A stretch of 64,000 nucleotides of DNA from Embleya scabrispora (GTDB taxonomy: Bacteria; Actinomycetota; Actinomycetes; Streptomycetales; Streptomycetaceae), in the NCBI RefSeq assembly GCF_002024165.1, contig NZ_MWQN01000001.1, positions 186,001 to 250,000 on the forward strand, given 5' to 3'. Below are positions 1 to 9,375 of the stretch, in pieces. Under the pieces are notes generated by a model, which ran no database searches, was not told the origin of the DNA, and saw only the letters and a list, made by a program, of their open reading frames with translations. Position 1 is the first letter of the stretch. Every line of letters begins with the position of its first letter. A program made the translations under genes and the position numbers.

Positions 1-1107
1 CGACGGCGCCTCTGGTGCCGTACACGCGTCGAGCTTGCGCACGGCGGTGTCGAACGGGTTCGCGGCCCGGATCTTCGCCGCCCAGTCGGCCGGCGCCACC
101 GACGCGAGCACCTCCTTGTACCGCTGCAGGCTGGTGTAGTTGAAGTTGAGTTCCTGCAGCGGGATGAACAGACAACGTTCCAGCTTGGTCGGCTTGGTCG
201 TCACGTTGTAGACCTGAACGACCTCGTAGTACTGCACCGACATCGCGTGCATGTGGTTGTAGTTGGTGACGACCCGGGTGAGGACCTGCTCCTTCTCCAA
301 CTGCGTCGTCTCGCGCACGACCGTCATGTTCCGGCTGCGGGCCGAGGTCGCCAGTTGCTGCGTCCGCGCGCTGATGCGCTGCGTCGCCTCCTCCGCGACC
401 GACTTCACGCCGGTCGAGCGCGACACCGCGGTCGCGAATCCCGAGTTCGACGACTCGCCCCAGTTGCCGCCGCCGCCGATGCCGAAGATCGCGACGCCGA
501 TGCTGCCGCCGGAGCTGGACGACTTGCTGGAGTGGGACGCCTGGGACGTGCCGAACTGCTCCTCGCGGGCGATCGCGTTCGCGACTTCGCTGATCGACCG
601 GTTCTGGTCGGTGGTACCGGACAGGGACTCGGCCTCGGAAGCCGCCTCGGTGCCGGTGGCCTTGGTGGTGCGCTGCCAGTCCACGACCGCGACCTTGGTG
701 CTCTCGCCGGGCGCGAGCGCGAGGCTGTGCAGCAGCCGGCCGAGCGTGACGCCCTGGGCCGACCAGCTCTGCTCCGTCGTGACGATCATGCCCTCGGCCG
801 GGCGGTCGTAGAACGGCAGGTTCTCCTCGCCGAGGTCGATGGCGCCGGTCAACTTTCGCCCCGGTTTGGCTCCGGGGATGTCGGTGAGCACCACCGAGCG
901 GTATCGAACGATCTCCACCGGGTAGTTGCCGGTGGTCGGAAGCAGGTCCTTCGGCGTCGCGCCGTCGAGCATGGCCTTGTCCACTTCGAATTTCGGCGTC
1001 GTGCTCGTCGAAGTCGTGGTGCTTGCCGGGGTGTTGGCAGATGTTCCGGTGCTCGGGTTGGTCATCACGGTTCCCGTCTGCGAAGGGAGCGAGGAAGAGG
1101 CCGACAT
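1..1107 (-). CDS. Unrecognised large protein, partial (C-terminus off the left edge)
   Basis: About 369 N-terminal residues are present and the frame is still open at base 1. I do not recognise the family. Residues 1-40 are a Ser/Thr-rich low-complexity leader with no clear signal peptide. A middle stretch is Ser- and Gly-rich (GGSIGVAIFGIGGGGNWG). It is followed by a charged segment that could be helical and by the motif VVTNYNHMHAMSVQYYEV, which looks like a conserved core. The start is uncertain: ATG 1107 has no clear Shine-Dalgarno, while an in-frame ATG at 1065 has a weak GGGA about 10 nt upstream. Third-position G/C is strong throughout, so the frame is certain. The role is unknown. Confidence 0.7.
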   Translation of the reverse strand, partial: MSASSSLPSQTGTVMTNPSTGTSANTPASTTTSTSTTPKFEVDKAMLDGATPKDLLPTTGNYPVEIVRYRSVVLTDIPGAKPGRKLTGAIDLGEENLPFYDRPAEGMIVTTEQSWSAQGVTLGRLLHSLALAPGESTKVAVVDWQRTTKATGTEAASEAESLSGTTDQNRSISEVANAIAREEQFGTSQASHSSKSSSSGGSIGVAIFGIGGGGNWGESSNSGFATAVSRSTGVKSVAEEATQRISARTQQLATSARSRNMTVVRETTQLEKEQVLTRVVTNYNHMHAMSVQYYEVVQVYNVTTKPTKLERCLFIPLQELNFNYTSLQRYKEVLASVAPADWAAKIRAANPFDTAVRKLDACTAPEAPS

Positions 1108-1290
1108 GGCCGCCAGAACATGGAGCGCCTGACCCGCCGGCGAAGGACGCCCACCGGATCGCTCGAAAAGCTACACATCCTGATCAGAACAAAGGCACAC
1201 TTTGCAGAACTTGGCCGGATTCAGTACCCGGACAGCGCCGGGGTCAAAGACCGGATTTCGACCGCCCGCCCGGACACGATCCGTACGGGA

Positions 1291-2238
1291 TCACGGACGC
1301 AGTCGCAACCTGGGCACGCCCCGCAGGCGGCCGGCCCGAACCGGCTCGGCATCGTGTTGCACCACGAGGAGTCCCGGTTTGCCCCATCGGGCGAGGATCG
1401 GCTGCCCGGGGCGCAGAAAACGCACTCGTACCGGCGCCGTCGCCTCGTCCTGCACGGCGCGGCGCGTGGCCGGGTCCGGAGTGCGTGCGATCGACGTTTC
1501 GGCGGCCACCATGTCGCGGGGGACGGAGGAACGGGTGCCGTCCGTGGCCGCGTTCGCGTCGGGAAGCGGGGCACCCGTGAACCACAGCGTGGGCCCCGCC
1601 CGGCCCAGGCCCGCGAGCAGCGCGAGGTCTCGCATCGCCGTGCCCGATCCCTCGGCCTCGAAGTCGCGTCCCCCGGCGATCGCCCGGAACGCCTCCTGTT
1701 CCAGGTCGGTCGCCCGATCGCGCTTCAACGCGTGCAGCGCGGGGGCCCACTCCAGCGCGGTCGCCGCCCCGCCCGGCATCGGCCACCGTGGATAGCACGG
1801 GAGGGGCCACACATACGACAGGTCGGCAGGCAGATCCGGGCCGAATTGCCGCCGGTAGTACTCCTCGTCCTTGGCCACCAGTTTCGAGCGATGGCTGATG
1901 TGCAGGGCTTCGTCGCCCAACCACGGCGGGAGCATGCCGTCACGGTACAAACGGGGCCGGTGCGGGACGCGACCGGCGGTGAAGTCGAGCAGTTGCGCGG
2001 CAACCGTGTCCCGAAACCCCCGGCGGGTCCATTCGGAGCACATCGCAAGGCCGTAGCAGACCAGTGCGGGAACGAACCCTCGCCACATCGCCACCGCCGG
2101 ATGATGCTTCCAACCATAGGTCGGCCACACCAGCGCCCGCAGGATCTGGAAGGTCTCCACCCGCTGCTTGCCGAGCCTGCGGTCGTCGAGTGATCGCGCG
2201 GTCGCCTCGAAGCCGGGGTCGGGCAGGAACGTCTGCAC
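1291..2238 (-). CDS. MSMEG_6728-family protein
   Basis: 315 residues. The N-terminal ~190 residues match the MSMEG_6728 family: VQTFLPDPGF at the very start, then RSLDDRRLGKQRVE, a GWKHHPAVAMW block and a conserved EYYRR segment. The family is loosely related to pyrimidine-dimer DNA glycosylase proteins, but no biochemical role is firmly established. The last ~120 residues are Arg/Pro/Ala-rich, do not resemble the family and may be a lineage-specific tail. The GTG start at 2238 was chosen because AAGGAG lies 5 nt upstream and the family starts exactly at this QTFLP motif. An upstream extension to 2331 lacks family similarity. It lies downstream of ctaD on the same strand. Confidence 0.75.
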   Translation of the reverse strand: MQTFLPDPGFEATARSLDDRRLGKQRVETFQILRALVWPTYGWKHHPAVAMWRGFVPALVCYGLAMCSEWTRRGFRDTVAAQLLDFTAGRVPHRPRLYRDGMLPPWLGDEALHISHRSKLVAKDEEYYRRQFGPDLPADLSYVWPLPCYPRWPMPGGAATALEWAPALHALKRDRATDLEQEAFRAIAGGRDFEAEGSGTAMRDLALLAGLGRAGPTLWFTGAPLPDANAATDGTRSSVPRDMVAAETSIARTPDPATRRAVQDEATAPVRVRFLRPGQPILARWGKPGLLVVQHDAEPVRAGRLRGVPRLRLRP

Positions 2239-2380
2239 ATCGGCTCCTTCGTGCGGATCGAGTCCGATCGGCCGTCCGGCCCGGCACTGCCATGGCCTAC
2301 CGGATGCCCGTGGACGCACGCTCCGAACCACTTCGACGGCTTCGGCCGGGACGACCCCGGCCGAAGCCCGCGCGCGGTGG

Positions 2381-4099
2381 TCACTTCTCGAGTTCGGTCT
2401 CGGCTCCGTCCAGGATTCCGGTACCCCGCTGGGCGGCTTCGTCGATGACCGCGATTTCGGGGTGGTGAAGGTCGAACGCCGGGGATTCCGAGCGCACCCG
2501 GGGCTGTCGGATGAAGTTGTGCCGCGGCGGTGGGCAGGCGGTGGCCCACTCCAGGGAGCGGCCGTAGCCCCATGGGTCGTCCACGATCACCGTGCGGCCG
2601 TACCTGTGGGTCTTCCACACGTTGTACAGGAACGGCAGCGTGGACAGCCCGAGCAGGAACGAGCCGATGCTGGAAATCGTGTGCAGCGCGGTGAAGCCGT
2701 CGGCGTCGAGGTAGTCGGCGTAGCGGCGGGGCATGCCTTCCGCGCCGAGCCAGTGTTGCACGAGGAAGGTGGTGTGGAAGCCGACGAACAGGGTCCAGAA
2801 GTGGATCTTGCCGAGTCGTTCGTCGAGCATCTTCCCGGTGAATTTGGGCCACCAGAAGTGGAATCCGGCGAACATCGCGAAGACGACCGTGCCGAAGACG
2901 ACGTAGTGGAAGTGGGCGACGACGAAGTAGGTGTCGGTGACGTGGAAGTCGAGCGGGGGCGAGGCGAGGATGACGCCGGTGAGGCCGCCGAACAGGAAGG
3001 TGACCAGGAAGCCGATGGACCACAGCATGGGTGTCTCGAAGGAGAGGGACCCGTGCCACATGGTGCCGATCCAGTTGAAGAACTTCACGCCCGTGGGCAC
3101 CGCGATCAGGAAGGTCATGAAGGAGAAGAACGGCAGTGTGACGGCGCCGGTGGGGAACATGTGGTGGGCCCACACGGTGACCGAGAGGCCGGCGATGGCG
3201 ATCGTGGCGGCGATCAGACCCTTGTAGCCGAACACGGGGTTGCGGGAGAAGACGGGCAGGATCTCGGTGACGATGCCGAAGAACGGCAGCGCGATGATGT
3301 AGACCTCGGGATGCCCGAAGAACCAGAACAGGTGCTGCCACAACAGGGCGCCGCCGTTGGCCGGGTCGAAGACGTGGGTGCCGAATTTGCGGTCGGCCTC
3401 CAGGGCGAACAGGGCCGCCGCCAGGACCGGGAAAGCCATGATCACCAGGACCGACGTGAGCAGCACGTTCCAGCAGAAGATGGGCAGGCGGAACATCGTC
3501 ATCCCGGGCGTGCGCATGCAGATGATCGTGGTGATGAAGTTGACCGCGCCCAGGATGGTGCCGAAGCCGGACATGGCCAACCCCATGATCCACATGTCAC
3601 CGCCGATCGAGGGCGAGCGCACCACTCCGCTGAGGGGGGTATAGGCGAACCAGCCGAAGTCGGCGGCGCCCTGGGGAGTGACGAAGCCGGCGACCGCGAT
3701 CAGGGAGCCGAACAGGTACAGCCAGTACGCGAGCATGTTCAACCGCGGGAACGCCACGTCGGGCGCGCCGATCTGCAGCGGCATGATCCAGTTCGTGAAG
3801 CCGGCGAACAGGGGCGTGGCGAACATCAGCAGCATGATCGCGCCGTGCATGGTGAACGCCTGGTTGTACTGCTCGTTCGACAGGAACTGGGTTCCGGGAC
3901 GGGCCAGTTCGAGCCGGATTGCCAGCGCGAGCACGCCGCCGAAGAGGAAGAAGAGAAACGAGGTGACGAAGTAGAGGTTGCCGATCGTCTTGTGATCGGT
4001 GGTGGTCATCCACTTCACCACGATCGTGCCTCGACGCGCCGAGCGCGGAACCGTCGCCGCCGGCATGGCGTTCGGGCTCAGCGCCCGGATATCGGTCAT
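2381..4099 (-). CDS. ctaD: Cytochrome c oxidase subunit I (aa3-type)
   Basis: 572 residues. This is the catalytic membrane subunit of the aa3 oxidase, carrying heme a and the heme a3/CuB centre where O2 is reduced. Visible family motifs are [15 protein letters not shown] near the N-terminus, a low-spin heme His in [12 protein letters not shown], the CuB His and cross-linked Tyr in [11 protein letters not shown], the CuB His pair in HHMFP, and the heme ligands in [11 protein letters not shown]. About twelve membrane segments follow. ATG 4099 has GGAG 6 nt upstream; ATG 4111 is also in frame. No ctaC or ctaE lies beside it, so this is a stand-alone copy. Actinomycetes often carry a second ctaD outside the main respiratory operon. 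Confidence 0.95.
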   Translation of the reverse strand: MTDIRALSPNAMPAATVPRSARRGTIVVKWMTTTDHKTIGNLYFVTSFLFFLFGGVLALAIRLELARPGTQFLSNEQYNQAFTMHGAIMLLMFATPLFAGFTNWIMPLQIGAPDVAFPRLNMLAYWLYLFGSLIAVAGFVTPQGAADFGWFAYTPLSGVVRSPSIGGDMWIMGLAMSGFGTILGAVNFITTIICMRTPGMTMFRLPIFCWNVLLTSVLVIMAFPVLAAALFALEADRKFGTHVFDPANGGALLWQHLFWFFGHPEVYIIALPFFGIVTEILPVFSRNPVFGYKGLIAATIAIAGLSVTVWAHHMFPTGAVTLPFFSFMTFLIAVPTGVKFFNWIGTMWHGSLSFETPMLWSIGFLVTFLFGGLTGVILASPPLDFHVTDTYFVVAHFHYVVFGTVVFAMFAGFHFWWPKFTGKMLDERLGKIHFWTLFVGFHTTFLVQHWLGAEGMPRRYADYLDADGFTALHTISSIGSFLLGLSTLPFLYNVWKTHRYGRTVIVDDPWGYGRSLEWATACPPPRHNFIRQPRVRSESPAFDLHHPEIAVIDEAAQRGTGILDGAETELEK

Positions 4100-4692
4100 G
4101 TACGACTCCATGGATCGGGGTTGTCGGCCGAAGACCGCCGCGTCGGGACGACGTCGCGGTGAGCGCGCGCCACGTACCCCCGAACCGGCCCCACACACGG
4201 CCACGGGCCCGGGTTCATCCGAACGGCCCTGGACCCTGCCACGGACGCGTCAAGGCCCTTCCGAGCGGACGTGGCCGGCCCGTGCGGGTGCGGCTGCATC
4301 CAGGGCCCTGATGCGGTGTCCCGGCGAGCCGGAGCGCGGACGCTCTTCCCATACCCACTCCTCTCAATCTGTGACGATGGCCACATTCCATCCCCGAATA
4401 TCTACGCAAAACGGACAAGTTTTGCTCTGTGTCATGGAAGAGCGCGTTTGCGTCGGCGAGTGCTCCATGCGGGTTTGTGAGACTTGCCGGGCACCTCGGC
4501 GGAGTACCCGGCGTTCAGCGTCCGGTCAACGCTGCCGCCGTCAGAAACCGAGGATCCCGACCGACGCCGGTCCGCCCGGTCGGGGCCCGCCTCGTTCGGG
4601 TCGACCGCGCCCTCGGCAACCGTCCGCCCTCGGGCCGGACGGAAGTCACCTGCGTCGGCGGCTACCTCACACGACCGATCAGGGTTCCTCTT
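4100..4692. other. Divergent intergenic region between ctaD and an MFS gene
   Basis: 593 bases without a supported gene. Short open frames here lack codon bias and ribosome-binding sites. A locally AT-richer patch near 4380-4450 is the best place for promoters of the rightward MFS gene, but I could not assign -35/-10 boxes with confidence. Confidence 0.5.
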
Positions 4693-6141
4693 TTGCTCGC
4701 CGGCACTCTCCAAGACACCGACACCGCGACTGGCACGACCGACACGACCGACACGACCGACACGACCGGTACCACCGGCACGACCGCCACCATCACGACC
4801 ACCGTCACCACCGCCGTGGGCGCCGCCTCCGGCGGGCGCCGCCACGGCCGCGGAGACCGCTCTCCCTGGCGCTGCCTGCGTCACGTCCCCATGCGTTGGT
4901 GGTCTCTCGGCAACCTGGTTTCCAACCTCGGCACCTGGATGCAACTGACCGTGCAGAACCTGCTCGTTCTGCACCTCACCGGCTCTGCCGCGGCCACGGG
5001 CCTGTCGCTCTCCGTCCAGGCCGCGCCGGGATTGTTGTTCGGAGTGGTCGGCGGCCGCGCCGTGGATGCGTGGCCGCGCAAATGGACCGCCGGTGTCAGT
5101 CAGGCGGCCTTGGCCATGATCGCCTTCAGCACCGCGCTCCTGTTCACGTTCGGCCTGCTGAGCGTGCCGGCCCTGTTGATCCTGGCGGCGCTCACCGGCC
5201 TGATCGCCACCGTGGACGGCCCCGCCTGTGCGCTGCTCGGCAACGACCTGGTGCCTCGCGAGGACGTCCCGTCCGCGATCGCCCTCGGCGCCGTCGTACA
5301 CAGCGTGGGCCGCCTTGCCGGCACGGCGCTCGCGGGCGTGACGGTCGCCTTCTTCGGCATGGGCGCCGCCTACGTCGCGAACGGTGTGTCGTTCCTCTTC
5401 GTGTCCGCGATCGTCCCCTTCCTCAAGCCGATCCACGTCCCGAAGCCCGGCCCCGAGTCCGTCCGAGCCCCGGGCGATCGTCCCCGCCGAGGGTCGGCCC
5501 GAAGCGCCGCCTCCGGCTCCGCCCGCGAAGGCCTGGCCTTCTTCGCCGGTCGCCCGCGCCTGGTCGCGCTGGCGGCGATCGCCGGGCTCGGCTCGACGCT
5601 CGGCCGCAACTACGGCCTGACGCTGGCGGTTCTGGTCACCGGTCCGCTCGGCGGCGGACCCGGCGCCTTCGGCGTCGTCTCCACCATGCTGGCCGTCGGC
5701 GGCATCCTCGGGGCACTTCTCGCGGGTCGCCTGCGCCGGCCCTCCGTGCGCACGGTCGCGTTCACCGCCGCCGCCGGCGGCGCGCTGCAGATCGCGGCCG
5801 GCCTCACTCCGACGCTGTTCGTCCTGGCCCTGCTCGTGGTGCCGATGGCACTGGCGGAATCGATCTCGGACACCGCCACCACCGCCATCCTCCAAACCGA
5901 CCCTCCGGAGCACATGCGCGGGCGGGTCCTGGGTGTCTGGAACACCGTCGGCACCGGCTGGCAGTTGCTGGGACCACCGACACTGGGTCTGCTCCTGCAA
6001 TGCGCCGGCGCCCGAGGGGCGCTGGTGCTGGGCGGCGTGGTGATCGCGGGCGTGATCGCCGCCGCCGGACTCGCCCACGACCGCCGTACGGCCCGCACCG
6101 CCCGCACCGTCGCTCTGCCCCGCGTCTCCACTTCGCCCTAG
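4693..6141 (+). CDS. MFS exporter (EntS/MFS_3-like) with Thr-rich N-terminal extension
   Basis: About 482 residues if the TTG at 4693 is used. The core from Met at 4891 (416 residues) is a normal 12-helix major facilitator. It begins MRWWSLGNLVSNLGTWMQ, the usual start of MFS_3/enterobactin-exporter-like permeases, and carries ERM/GRVLG-type loop motifs (HMRGRVLGVWNTVG). Upstream in the same frame is a ~65-residue Thr/Asp/Gly-rich segment built on a 9-base tandem repeat and ending in an Arg-rich stretch. Third-position G/C is strong back to about 4710, so the extension is probably translated; AGGG before TTG 4693 is a modest ribosome-binding site. Substrate is unknown. The gene is convergent with the glycan operon, only 17 bp away. 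Confidence 0.8.
   Translation: MLAGTLQDTDTATGTTDTTDTTDTTGTTGTTATITTTVTTAVGAASGGRRHGRGDRSPWRCLRHVPMRWWSLGNLVSNLGTWMQLTVQNLLVLHLTGSAAATGLSLSVQAAPGLLFGVVGGRAVDAWPRKWTAGVSQAALAMIAFSTALLFTFGLLSVPALLILAALTGLIATVDGPACALLGNDLVPREDVPSAIALGAVVHSVGRLAGTALAGVTVAFFGMGAAYVANGVSFLFVSAIVPFLKPIHVPKPGPESVRAPGDRPRRGSARSAASGSAREGLAFFAGRPRLVALAAIAGLGSTLGRNYGLTLAVLVTGPLGGGPGAFGVVSTMLAVGGILGALLAGRLRRPSVRTVAFTAAAGGALQIAAGLTPTLFVLALLVVPMALAESISDTATTAILQTDPPEHMRGRVLGVWNTVGTGWQLLGPPTLGLLLQCAGARGALVLGGVVIAGVIAAAGLAHDRRTARTARTVALPRVSTSP
4734..4769 (+). repeat. Four tandem copies of a 9-bp repeat (CACGACCGA)
   Basis: Nine-base units at 4734, 4743, 4752 and 4761, the last with one change. They keep frame and encode Thr-Asp-Thr triplets in the N-terminal extension of the MFS gene. 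Copy number could vary between strains without breaking the frame. Confidence 0.85.
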
Positions 6142-6158
6142 CTTCGGCGCGCGGTCGA

Positions 6159-7169
6159 TCACGAGAGGGCGCGTCGCCCACCGGTGTCCGACGAACGGCA
6201 GGGCACGGACGGCGATGCGGGAGGGCCGGCCAAGGCTCGCCGAACGGCGCGGGCGACCTCCTCGACCTCGATCGCGGCCAGGACCGGATCCACCGTCCGC
6301 CCGTGCGGATCACCGCGATACTCGGCCGACGCGGGCCACAGGACGCGATGCCGCGGGTCGGCCGGCGGCCCCCAGTGGGCCGGCGGGGTGGGGCCGAAGA
6401 GGGTCACGGAGGGCCGGGCGAACGCCGCCGCCAGATGCGCGACGCCCGTATCCCCACTGACGACCACGCGCGCGGCGGCGATCAGCGCGGCCAACCGCGC
6501 GAGGTCGGTCCGCCCCGCGACCGTCCCCACCGCACCCGCGACCAGGGCCACCCTCGCGTCGTCGTCCGCGCCACCGGTCACCACGACCCGATGACCGTCG
6601 TCCGCGAGCACGCGGACCAGCGCCGCGAAGCGTTCCGGCGGCCACCGGCGCGCGGGCGACGCCGCCCCGGGATGCACCACGCTCGCGCCCACCAGGGCAC
6701 GCGGGAGCGGGTGGTTCGGCGTGGCCAGAATCAGGTCGTGCGGGTCGGCGGGTATCCCGGACTCGGCCAACAGGCGGCACCAGCGGACCCGTTCGTGTTC
6801 GTCCGCGCGCCAGCGCGGGCCGGGGTATCCACCGCCGCCGGCCCCGCCGAAGACCACGAGCCGGCGGGGCGACAGCGCGGCCACCAGATCGTGGCTGGCG
6901 GGCCCACACCCGTGCAGGTCGACCCCCACATCCGGCGGCGCCCCCCGCCACGGCACCGGTCGCAACTCGCCCACCGGCACCAGCGCGTCGATCGCCCCCG
7001 TCAGCGGCACCAGCGGTGCCAACACCCGCGGCGCGGCCAACACCACCTCGTGCGCCGGAAACGCCCGGCGCAGAGCCCGATACGCCGGTACACCGGCCAG
7101 GAAGTCACCCAGCCCCAGCGCTCGAAGGGCCAGCACGGAGGGACGCGGCACGGAGCCGATGGCGCTCAT
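6159..7169 (-). CDS. Family 9 glycosyltransferase (heptosyltransferase-like)
   Basis: 336 residues, GT-B fold of the ADP-heptose:LPS heptosyltransferase family. The N-terminus RALGLGDFLAGVPAYRAL is the typical 'LGDxL...PAxRAL' entry. The conserved donor-side block VVSGDTGVAHLAAAF is near residue 255, and FGPTPPAHWGP follows. It is the last gene of the operon; its ATG overlaps the hldE-like stop as ATGA, so it is probably coupled. With an ADP-heptose route encoded just upstream, ADP-heptose is the most likely donor. The acceptor cannot be inferred. Confidence 0.9.
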   Translation of the reverse strand: MSAIGSVPRPSVLALRALGLGDFLAGVPAYRALRRAFPAHEVVLAAPRVLAPLVPLTGAIDALVPVGELRPVPWRGAPPDVGVDLHGCGPASHDLVAALSPRRLVVFGGAGGGGYPGPRWRADEHERVRWCRLLAESGIPADPHDLILATPNHPLPRALVGASVVHPGAASPARRWPPERFAALVRVLADDGHRVVVTGGADDDARVALVAGAVGTVAGRTDLARLAALIAAARVVVSGDTGVAHLAAAFARPSVTLFGPTPPAHWGPPADPRHRVLWPASAEYRGDPHGRTVDPVLAAIEVEEVARAVRRALAGPPASPSVPCRSSDTGGRRALS

Positions 7170-8599
7170 CGGACCGCGTCCGCCGCGGCCGAGGCGATGC
7201 GCGTGGTGGACCGGCCGGCCAGATAGGGAACGGTCACGGCCTGACCGCCATAGGAGGCGACCAGCGCCGCCTCGGGCAACCGGTCGGCCGCGTAGTCACC
7301 CCCCTTGACCCACACGTCCGGGCGAAGCCTGCCGATCACCGCCTCCGGAGTGTCCTCCTCGAACACCACCACCTCGTCGACACACTCCAGCGCGGCCAAG
7401 ACCTCGGAGCGGTCCTCGGCCGAGTGGAACGGGCGGGAGGGACCCTTGAGCGAGCGCACCGACGCGTCGGAGTTCAGGCAGACCACCAGGCAGTCCCCCA
7501 GGGCCCGCGCCGCGCGCAGGGTTCGGATGTGACCGGCGTGCAGCAGGTCGAAACAACCACCGGTGGCCACCACGGTTCCGCCGGCCGCGCGCACCTGTTC
7601 GCTGCGCGACGATCCCGACCCGCCGCACTCGTCCTCCCGGCGCCGACCGCCTCGACCACCGCCTCCGTCGAGGTCGCGGGCGACCTCCGTCGCGCCGCCG
7701 GCGGCCAGGAAGTCGGCCGTCGCCCGCACGGCCCCCGCGATCGCCTCGGGCACCGCACGCCCGTCGGCGAGCCCGCCGGTGACGCAGACGGCGAAGCGGT
7801 CCCCCGCCCCGCACGGATCGTTCACCCGTACCGGCGGCGCCGGCACCACAAACGGCTCGGCGCCGCGCGACAGCAGCGCGCCGCGGGAACCGAGCGTGAC
7901 GCACACCGCTCGCGCCGACCACGTGCGACACAGCGCGGCGGCCGCCTCCGCGGCGACCCGCATCGCGTCCGCCGCGTCGTCGTGCCCGACGGCGATGCCC
8001 GCGGCCTGCAGGGCCTCCGCCCGGTTGGGGGTGACCAGGGTGAGATCCGGCAGCGGATCACCGCCTCGTGGATGGGGGTCCCACACCACCGGAACGCGAC
8101 CCGCCCGAGCGGCGATCGCCGCGCGCAGCGCCGAACCGGCGGTGACCCCGTTGCCGTAGTCGGAGACCAGGATCGCGGCGGCCGACGCCAGCGCTTGGAG
8201 CGCGTCCGGGCCGGGCGGGCCGATCGGTCCCCGAGCGGGGCGATCCAGCCGCAGCAGGGAGCGCTCGCCCGCCAGCACCCGGGACTTCTCCGCCGGTCGG
8301 CCCCGGCACGGAAGTTCGATCACATCGAGCCGCGACCGCAGCAACGTCCGCAGCAGGTCCGCCTCGGCGCCCACGCCCAGCGCCGTGATCAGCACCACCG
8401 GACGCCCCTCCCGGGCGGCCAGCAGCGCCGCGAGACCCGCGCCTCCGGGGCGGACGTGCTCGATCGGGTCGTCCAGCACCGGCGCCGGCGCGTCCGGGCA
8501 CAGCCGCCTCGCGGTGCCGACCAGATCACGGTCCAGCAGGGTGTCACCCACGACGACAAGGGGCCGCCGCACACCGTTCGCCTTCCTCGTACCGCTCAC
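7166..8599 (-). CDS. hldE: Bifunctional heptose-7-phosphate kinase / heptose-1-phosphate adenylyltransferase (HldE-like)
   Basis: 477 residues. Residues ~10-310 form a PfkB/ribokinase domain with the catalytic-loop motif NDPCGAGDRF near residue 266. Residues ~340-470 form a nucleotidyltransferase domain with TGGCFDLLHAGH, the HxGH signature, and NSDASVRSLKGPSRP as in HldE C-terminal domains. In the known pathway this enzyme phosphorylates heptose 7-phosphate at C1 and, after dephosphorylation at C7, adds AMP to give ADP-heptose. The linker is unusually Gly/Arg-rich. GTG 8599 overlaps the gmhA stop (GTGA), which fixes the start. The cytoplasmic product would feed the glycosyltransferases of the operon. 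Confidence 0.92.
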   Translation of the reverse strand: MSGTRKANGVRRPLVVVGDTLLDRDLVGTARRLCPDAPAPVLDDPIEHVRPGGAGLAALLAAREGRPVVLITALGVGAEADLLRTLLRSRLDVIELPCRGRPAEKSRVLAGERSLLRLDRPARGPIGPPGPDALQALASAAAILVSDYGNGVTAGSALRAAIAARAGRVPVVWDPHPRGGDPLPDLTLVTPNRAEALQAAGIAVGHDDAADAMRVAAEAAAALCRTWSARAVCVTLGSRGALLSRGAEPFVVPAPPVRVNDPCGAGDRFAVCVTGGLADGRAVPEAIAGAVRATADFLAAGGATEVARDLDGGGGRGGRRREDECGGSGSSRSEQVRAAGGTVVATGGCFDLLHAGHIRTLRAARALGDCLVVCLNSDASVRSLKGPSRPFHSAEDRSEVLAALECVDEVVVFEEDTPEAVIGRLRPDVWVKGGDYAADRLPEAALVASYGGQAVTVPYLAGRSTTRIASAAADAVR

Positions 8600-9375
8600 G
8601 CCAGGGCCTCCCGTACGGGTGCCAGACGCGTGCGAAGCCCGGGTGTCGCCCCGGCGCTCAGGACCGCGTCGATGCCCTCGCACAGCAGGTGGGCCGCCAA
8701 CAGATGGACCTCCTGGACCGTGGCGGTGTTGTCCGCCTCCACGCACAGCGCGTCGTCGGCCAGCGAGGCCAGCTCGTTGGGCGCCGGGCCGGTCAGTGCC
8801 CAGACACGCAGTCCGAGCGCGCGGGCGCGGCGGGCCGCGCACAGGACATTGGTGCTCGATCCGCTCGTGGACAACAACAACACCGTGTCGCCGATGCGCC
8901 CGTGTGCCTCGATCTGCCGGGCGAACACCTCGTCCGCGCCGTAGTCGTTGACGATGGCGGTGACGCTGGAGGTCTCGGCGTGCAGGGCCAGCGCGGACAG
9001 TGGTCGGCGCTCGTCGCGGTAGCGCCCCACCAATTCCGCGGTCAGGTGCTGCGCCTCGGCCGCGCTGCCTCCGTTGCCCGCGACCAAAAGCCGCGCGCCC
9101 GCGGCGAGTTCCGGTGCCAGTCGGTTCCCCCACCGGGCGGCCCGGCCCGGATCGCACAGTGGATTGCGCAGGGCGCCCACCAGGGCGTCCACGTGTTCGC
9201 GGGCCAGCGCGTCCACGCCGCCGGCGACTCTCGCCCGCCGCCGGCCGGACGAGTCGTGCCGATCGTTGCCCGAAAGCTGCCCGCGGGCCGACCCGGCCGT
9301 ACCGTCCCTGCCGCCGACCCGGTGTCGTCGCTCGCCGCCGGACGGCACGACGTGTCGCCATCGGCGCGTACTCAT
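8596..9375 (-). CDS. gmhA: Sedoheptulose-7-phosphate isomerase (GmhA-like)
   Basis: 260 residues; a SIS-domain sugar isomerase converting sedoheptulose 7-phosphate to D-glycero-D-manno-heptose 7-phosphate. Signatures are VAGNGGSAAEAQHL, the phosphate-binding LSTSGSSTNV, and QEVHLLAAHLLCEGID, which matches the conserved C-terminal helix. The first ~60 residues are an Arg/Gly-rich extension not usual in GmhA. ATG 9375 overlaps the preceding stop as ATGA, but the family domain begins only near residue 60, so a later start is possible. It sits directly upstream of the HldE-like gene, in pathway order. Confidence 0.9.
   Translation of the reverse strand: MSTRRWRHVVPSGGERRHRVGGRDGTAGSARGQLSGNDRHDSSGRRRARVAGGVDALAREHVDALVGALRNPLCDPGRAARWGNRLAPELAAGARLLVAGNGGSAAEAQHLTAELVGRYRDERRPLSALALHAETSSVTAIVNDYGADEVFARQIEAHGRIGDTVLLLSTSGSSTNVLCAARRARALGLRVWALTGPAPNELASLADDALCVEADNTATVQEVHLLAAHLLCEGIDAVLSAGATPGLRTRLAPVREALA

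Noticed and set aside
2168-4162. A long plus-strand open frame opposite ctaD
   Set aside because: It is the antisense shadow of a certain gene, His/Glu/Asp-rich in composition, with no family motif; long antisense frames are expected at this GC content.
4429-4692. An earlier ATG for the MFS gene at 4429
   Set aside because: The added stretch lacks third-position G/C bias and has no ribosome-binding site; bias begins near 4700.
4734-4769. Possible CRISPR-like array
   Set aside because: The units are 9 bp, contiguous and without spacers; it is coding tandem repeat sequence.
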